From a virus, in the IMG/VR virus record IMGVR_UViG_3300044981_000035, positions 1 to 32,075 of that record: DNA of 32,075 bases, one strand, 5' to 3'. Position numbers and translations under genes: made by a program. The notes beneath the pieces were generated by a model. That model made no database searches and was not told the origin of the DNA. It was given only the letters and a program-made list of their open reading frames with translations. How positions within the stretch are numbered: position 1 is the first letter of the stretch; every line of letters starts with the position of its first letter. Shown here one piece after another: positions 30,366 to 32,075 of the stretch.

Positions 30366-30787
30366 TTTGATTCCTCGCAATGCGGTAGCCTCAAGGCTTC
30401 GCACTCAGCTTTGGTCATGTCGCGCTCGTCCCTAACAATGGGGCGATCTACAATCTCTCCTCCGAAACATGCCGGACCGTCCCAGCAGCGGCAGCGTGCC
30501 TTTGAGCAGGAACGCTTGCAGGTGTTGCGCGGGTCTTTATCGTCCGGCTTCTGGATAATCGCACAATTGTCCGGCACCTTTACCAGGCACGCATCGACCT
30601 GCTTTTGCGTAGGCTCCTGGTAGCAATTCCTCCGCTGTTCTTCCTCTACTCGGGCGACCATAGCCGGACAGTGGCAGTGATGGTAGCTGCCCATCTTACA
30701 AGCCCAGCGCTCGTCTGGGTCTTCCTTTGCTTTCTGCGCAATAAGTAGCAGGTTAGGCCAGAGCAACAGGACTATTATGTATTTCAT
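30362..30787 (-). CDS. Exported Cys-rich protein
   Basis: A 141-residue protein with a signal peptide (MKYIIVLLLWPNLLLIAQ) and 13 cysteines in the mature part, including HHCHC and CKRSCSKARCRCW. Such density implies disulfides or metal binding outside the cytoplasm. It is joined to the lysozyme by ATGA, the position often taken by spanins or lysis accessory genes, but it lacks a coiled coil or lipobox. Confidence 0.6.
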   Translation of the reverse strand: MKYIIVLLLWPNLLLIAQKAKEDPDERWACKMGSYHHCHCPAMVARVEEEQRRNCYQEPTQKQVDACLVKVPDNCAIIQKPDDKDPRNTCKRSCSKARCRCWDGPACFGGEIVDRPIVRDERDMTKAECEALRLPHCEESK

Positions 30788-31164
30788 GAATTAATCAGGG
30801 CGGACTCCAGCGCTCGGCGTGTAACGAGGCCCGGCTCCACATTTCCGTGACGGTCGTGTATGAAGTGAATCAGAGACGCTTTGCCTTCAATCACTAGCTG
30901 TAGTGCTGCCCGGCCGGCGTTGTAAGCAAAACTGACGTAGGCTGCTTGAGCCCATTCTCCGAAATCCTTCACGACACCGAATAGCTTTTGTGAATCAGAA
31001 CGGAACCACTGAATAGCTTGGTCAGTAGTACAAGTATCCCCGGCTTTTACGCCAACTGTGTGCCCAATCCCGATAGTCCACACGCCGCCACCATCCTGGT
31101 ACGCAGATAACCTGCATCCCTCGAATACGCTAATCAGCGCGAAAGCCTTTTCTTGTGCGCTCAT
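30784..31164 (-). CDS. T4-type lysozyme (endolysin)
   Basis: A 126-residue glycoside hydrolase family 24 enzyme. The catalytic triad is E15, D24 and T30 in FEGCRLSAYQDGGGVWT, with the T4 lysozyme spacing (E11-D20-T26). GHT and SFAYNAG are also present. It cleaves peptidoglycan at lysis. ATG 31164 (ATGA overlap with the HTH gene, AAAGGAG upstream) is preferred over a longer frame from 31206. There is no signal peptide, so it needs a holin. It is slightly shorter than P22 gp19 (146). Confidence 0.85.
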   Translation of the reverse strand: MSAQEKAFALISVFEGCRLSAYQDGGGVWTIGIGHTVGVKAGDTCTTDQAIQWFRSDSQKLFGVVKDFGEWAQAAYVSFAYNAGRAALQLVIEGKASLIHFIHDRHGNVEPGLVTRRALESALINS

Positions 31165-31628
31165 GCCCGTAAGTGATCTCCTTTCATGAATGTGCAGATC
31201 CTCCATACTGCCGTTTTTGAAATACCAAACCGGTCCGCGATCTGCCTGATGCTTAGATAGCCACGGAGTTTATAAATTTCCTCAGCCTCGTTCTCCGTAA
31301 TTCTCAGCGCTAAAGATCGCTTGCCTCCCTGCTTGCCGCCATGGTTGCCGAGCATCAGCTGGAAGCGCTTACGCATCCCATCGCTGATCTTTTGACGGTT
31401 CTCCAGTTTTGCATGGTACGGCTCTGCCTTTCGCCGTGTCCGCCAGTCTTTTGGAATACGATTTTGCGGAGTGTCGCCCCATCCCATAGCGATCATTTCG
31501 TCCAGCTCTTTGTCATGTGCTGCCTGAAGCGCGAACCATTCCGCTATTTGCTGGTCAGTGGCTTCCTTATTACCAGAATAGGCTGCCCTGTTTTTTACAT
31601 ACAGCCCCGTGGAGCTTTCGTTTGTCAT
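31161..31628 (-). CDS. HTH DNA-binding protein
   Basis: A 155-residue protein. Its basic middle (DWRTRRKAEPYHAKLENRQKISDGMRKR) is followed by a C-terminal helix-turn-helix (ITENEAEEIYKLRGYLSIRQIADRFGISKTAVWRI) of the resolvase or homing-endonuclease-associated type. It may regulate the lysis operon or be a remnant of a mobile endonuclease; no catalytic motif is visible. ATG 31628 has AAGG upstream. The preceding gap (31629-31685) shows a weak TTCAAT...TATACT with a short spacer. Confidence 0.6.
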   Translation of the reverse strand: MTNESSTGLYVKNRAAYSGNKEATDQQIAEWFALQAAHDKELDEMIAMGWGDTPQNRIPKDWRTRRKAEPYHAKLENRQKISDGMRKRFQLMLGNHGGKQGGKRSLALRITENEAEEIYKLRGYLSIRQIADRFGISKTAVWRICTFMKGDHLRA

Positions 31629-31685
31629 TAATGACCTTGGAGTATACCTGGTTGGTACTCGATTGAACCTTGGTGCCTTTCCGCT

Positions 31686-32075
31686 TCAGGAAACATCATT
31701 CATCAGAGCTTTGCCGTACACCAGAGCGTCGCCGTACAACCGAGCGTCGCCGGACACCTGAGCGTTGCCGGACACCTGAGCGTTGCCGGACACCTGAGCG
31801 TCTCCGAACACCTGAGCGTTGCCGAACACCCGAGCGTTGCCGGACAACCGAGCGTCTCCGAACACCCGGGCGTTGCCGGACACCCGAGCGTTGCCGGACA
31901 CCCGAGCGTTGCCGGACACCCGAGCGTCTCCGAACACCAGAGCGTTGCCGTACACCCAAGCGTTGCCGGACAACCGAGCGTCGCCGTACACCAGAGCCTT
32001 GCCGGACACCCGAGCGTCGCGGAACACCTGAGCGTTGCCGGACACCCAAGCGTCGCCGTACACCCGAGCGTCTCC
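31686..32075 (-). CDS. Hexapeptide-repeat protein, 3' part
   Basis: Open to the right edge, so the 5' end is outside the window. It contains 20 complete x-G-(N/D/K)-A-x-(V/L) units plus a partial one, then a short end (MNDVS). The repeat is the same as in the gene at 1-441, but with a little more decay: one Gly-to-Arg change, several GTG-to-TTG changes and GGA or AAG codons. It points leftward into the late operon. Inferred fold is left-handed beta-helix; function unknown. Confidence 0.75.
   Translation of the reverse strand, partial: GDARVYGDAWVSGNAQVFRDARVSGKALVYGDARLSGNAWVYGNALVFGDARVSGNARVSGNARVSGNARVFGDARLSGNARVFGNAQVFGDAQVSGNAQVSGNAQVSGDARLYGDALVYGKALMNDVS
31701..32075 (-). repeat. 18-bp tandem repeat array, inverted copy
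   Basis: About 20.8 units of the 18-bp repeat also present at 1-414, in opposite orientation. Variation again concentrates in the first, third and fifth codons. The array runs off the right edge. Confidence 0.95.

Noticed and set aside
31819-32031. Plus-strand and alternative-frame ORFs over the right-hand array
   Set aside because: Repeats with an 18-base period are open in several frames automatically; only the hexapeptide frame makes a sensible fold.

Overview
The window is a partial genome of a tailed, podovirus-like phage with a P22-type morphogenesis module. The key virion genes are recognisable and follow the P22 order along the minus strand: small and large terminase, portal, scaffold, coat, a gp4-like tail factor, a gp10-like stabilisation protein, a collar or fibre protein in the gp26 slot, and four proteins in the ejection (internal virion) slots. 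I see no integrase, DNA polymerase, RNA polymerase, tRNA or rRNA, so early and replication genes probably lie outside the window.

Host: an unusually large set of phage proteins begins with Sec signal peptides, several ending Ala-x-Ala-Gln or similar (for example at 18946, 14580 and 11776). Short AQ-type signal peptides are frequent in Acidobacteriota such as Solibacter and Bryobacter, so a soil acidobacterial host is my tentative inference. It is not proven here.

Layout: (1) 1-441 and 31686-32075 are two partial genes made of the same 18-bp hexapeptide repeat. They point inward from the two ends, so the window is bounded by inverted repeat arrays. (2) 446-3004, plus strand: a P-loop ATPase, a Gp157-family protein, a 51-residue ORF sharing a motif with it, and a KTSC-domain protein with an embedded signal peptide. 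(3) 31628-28323, minus strand: HTH protein, T4-type lysozyme, Cys-rich and tail-fibre-like exported proteins, an XhlA-like membrane protein and terminase small subunit. (4) 28326-26631: terminase large subunit, flanked by a perfect 82-bp direct repeat. (5) 26629-22383: accessory genes (small membrane or exported proteins, a GroES with a zinc ribbon, a dNTP diphosphohydrolase-like protein, a repeat protein, a metallophosphoesterase). (6) 22150-3001: the structural module, interrupted by exported-type proteins and ended by the ejection proteins. It converges with the plus-strand block at 3001-3004.

The minus-strand genes are tightly packed, mostly with ATGA, TAATG or 1-12 nt junctions, implying long translationally coupled operons. 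The few real gaps (about 22151-22382, 23528-23628, 26291-26362, 29146-29255, 13426-13521, 12246-12328) hold hairpins and a recurring CGTTCCAGCNAGTT motif. No gene-free stretch exceeds 300 bases. The features most worth a second look are the hypervariable hexapeptide arrays, the structured leader before the portal gene, the hairpin with a CCTCC loop, and the abundance of signal peptides on virion-like proteins.
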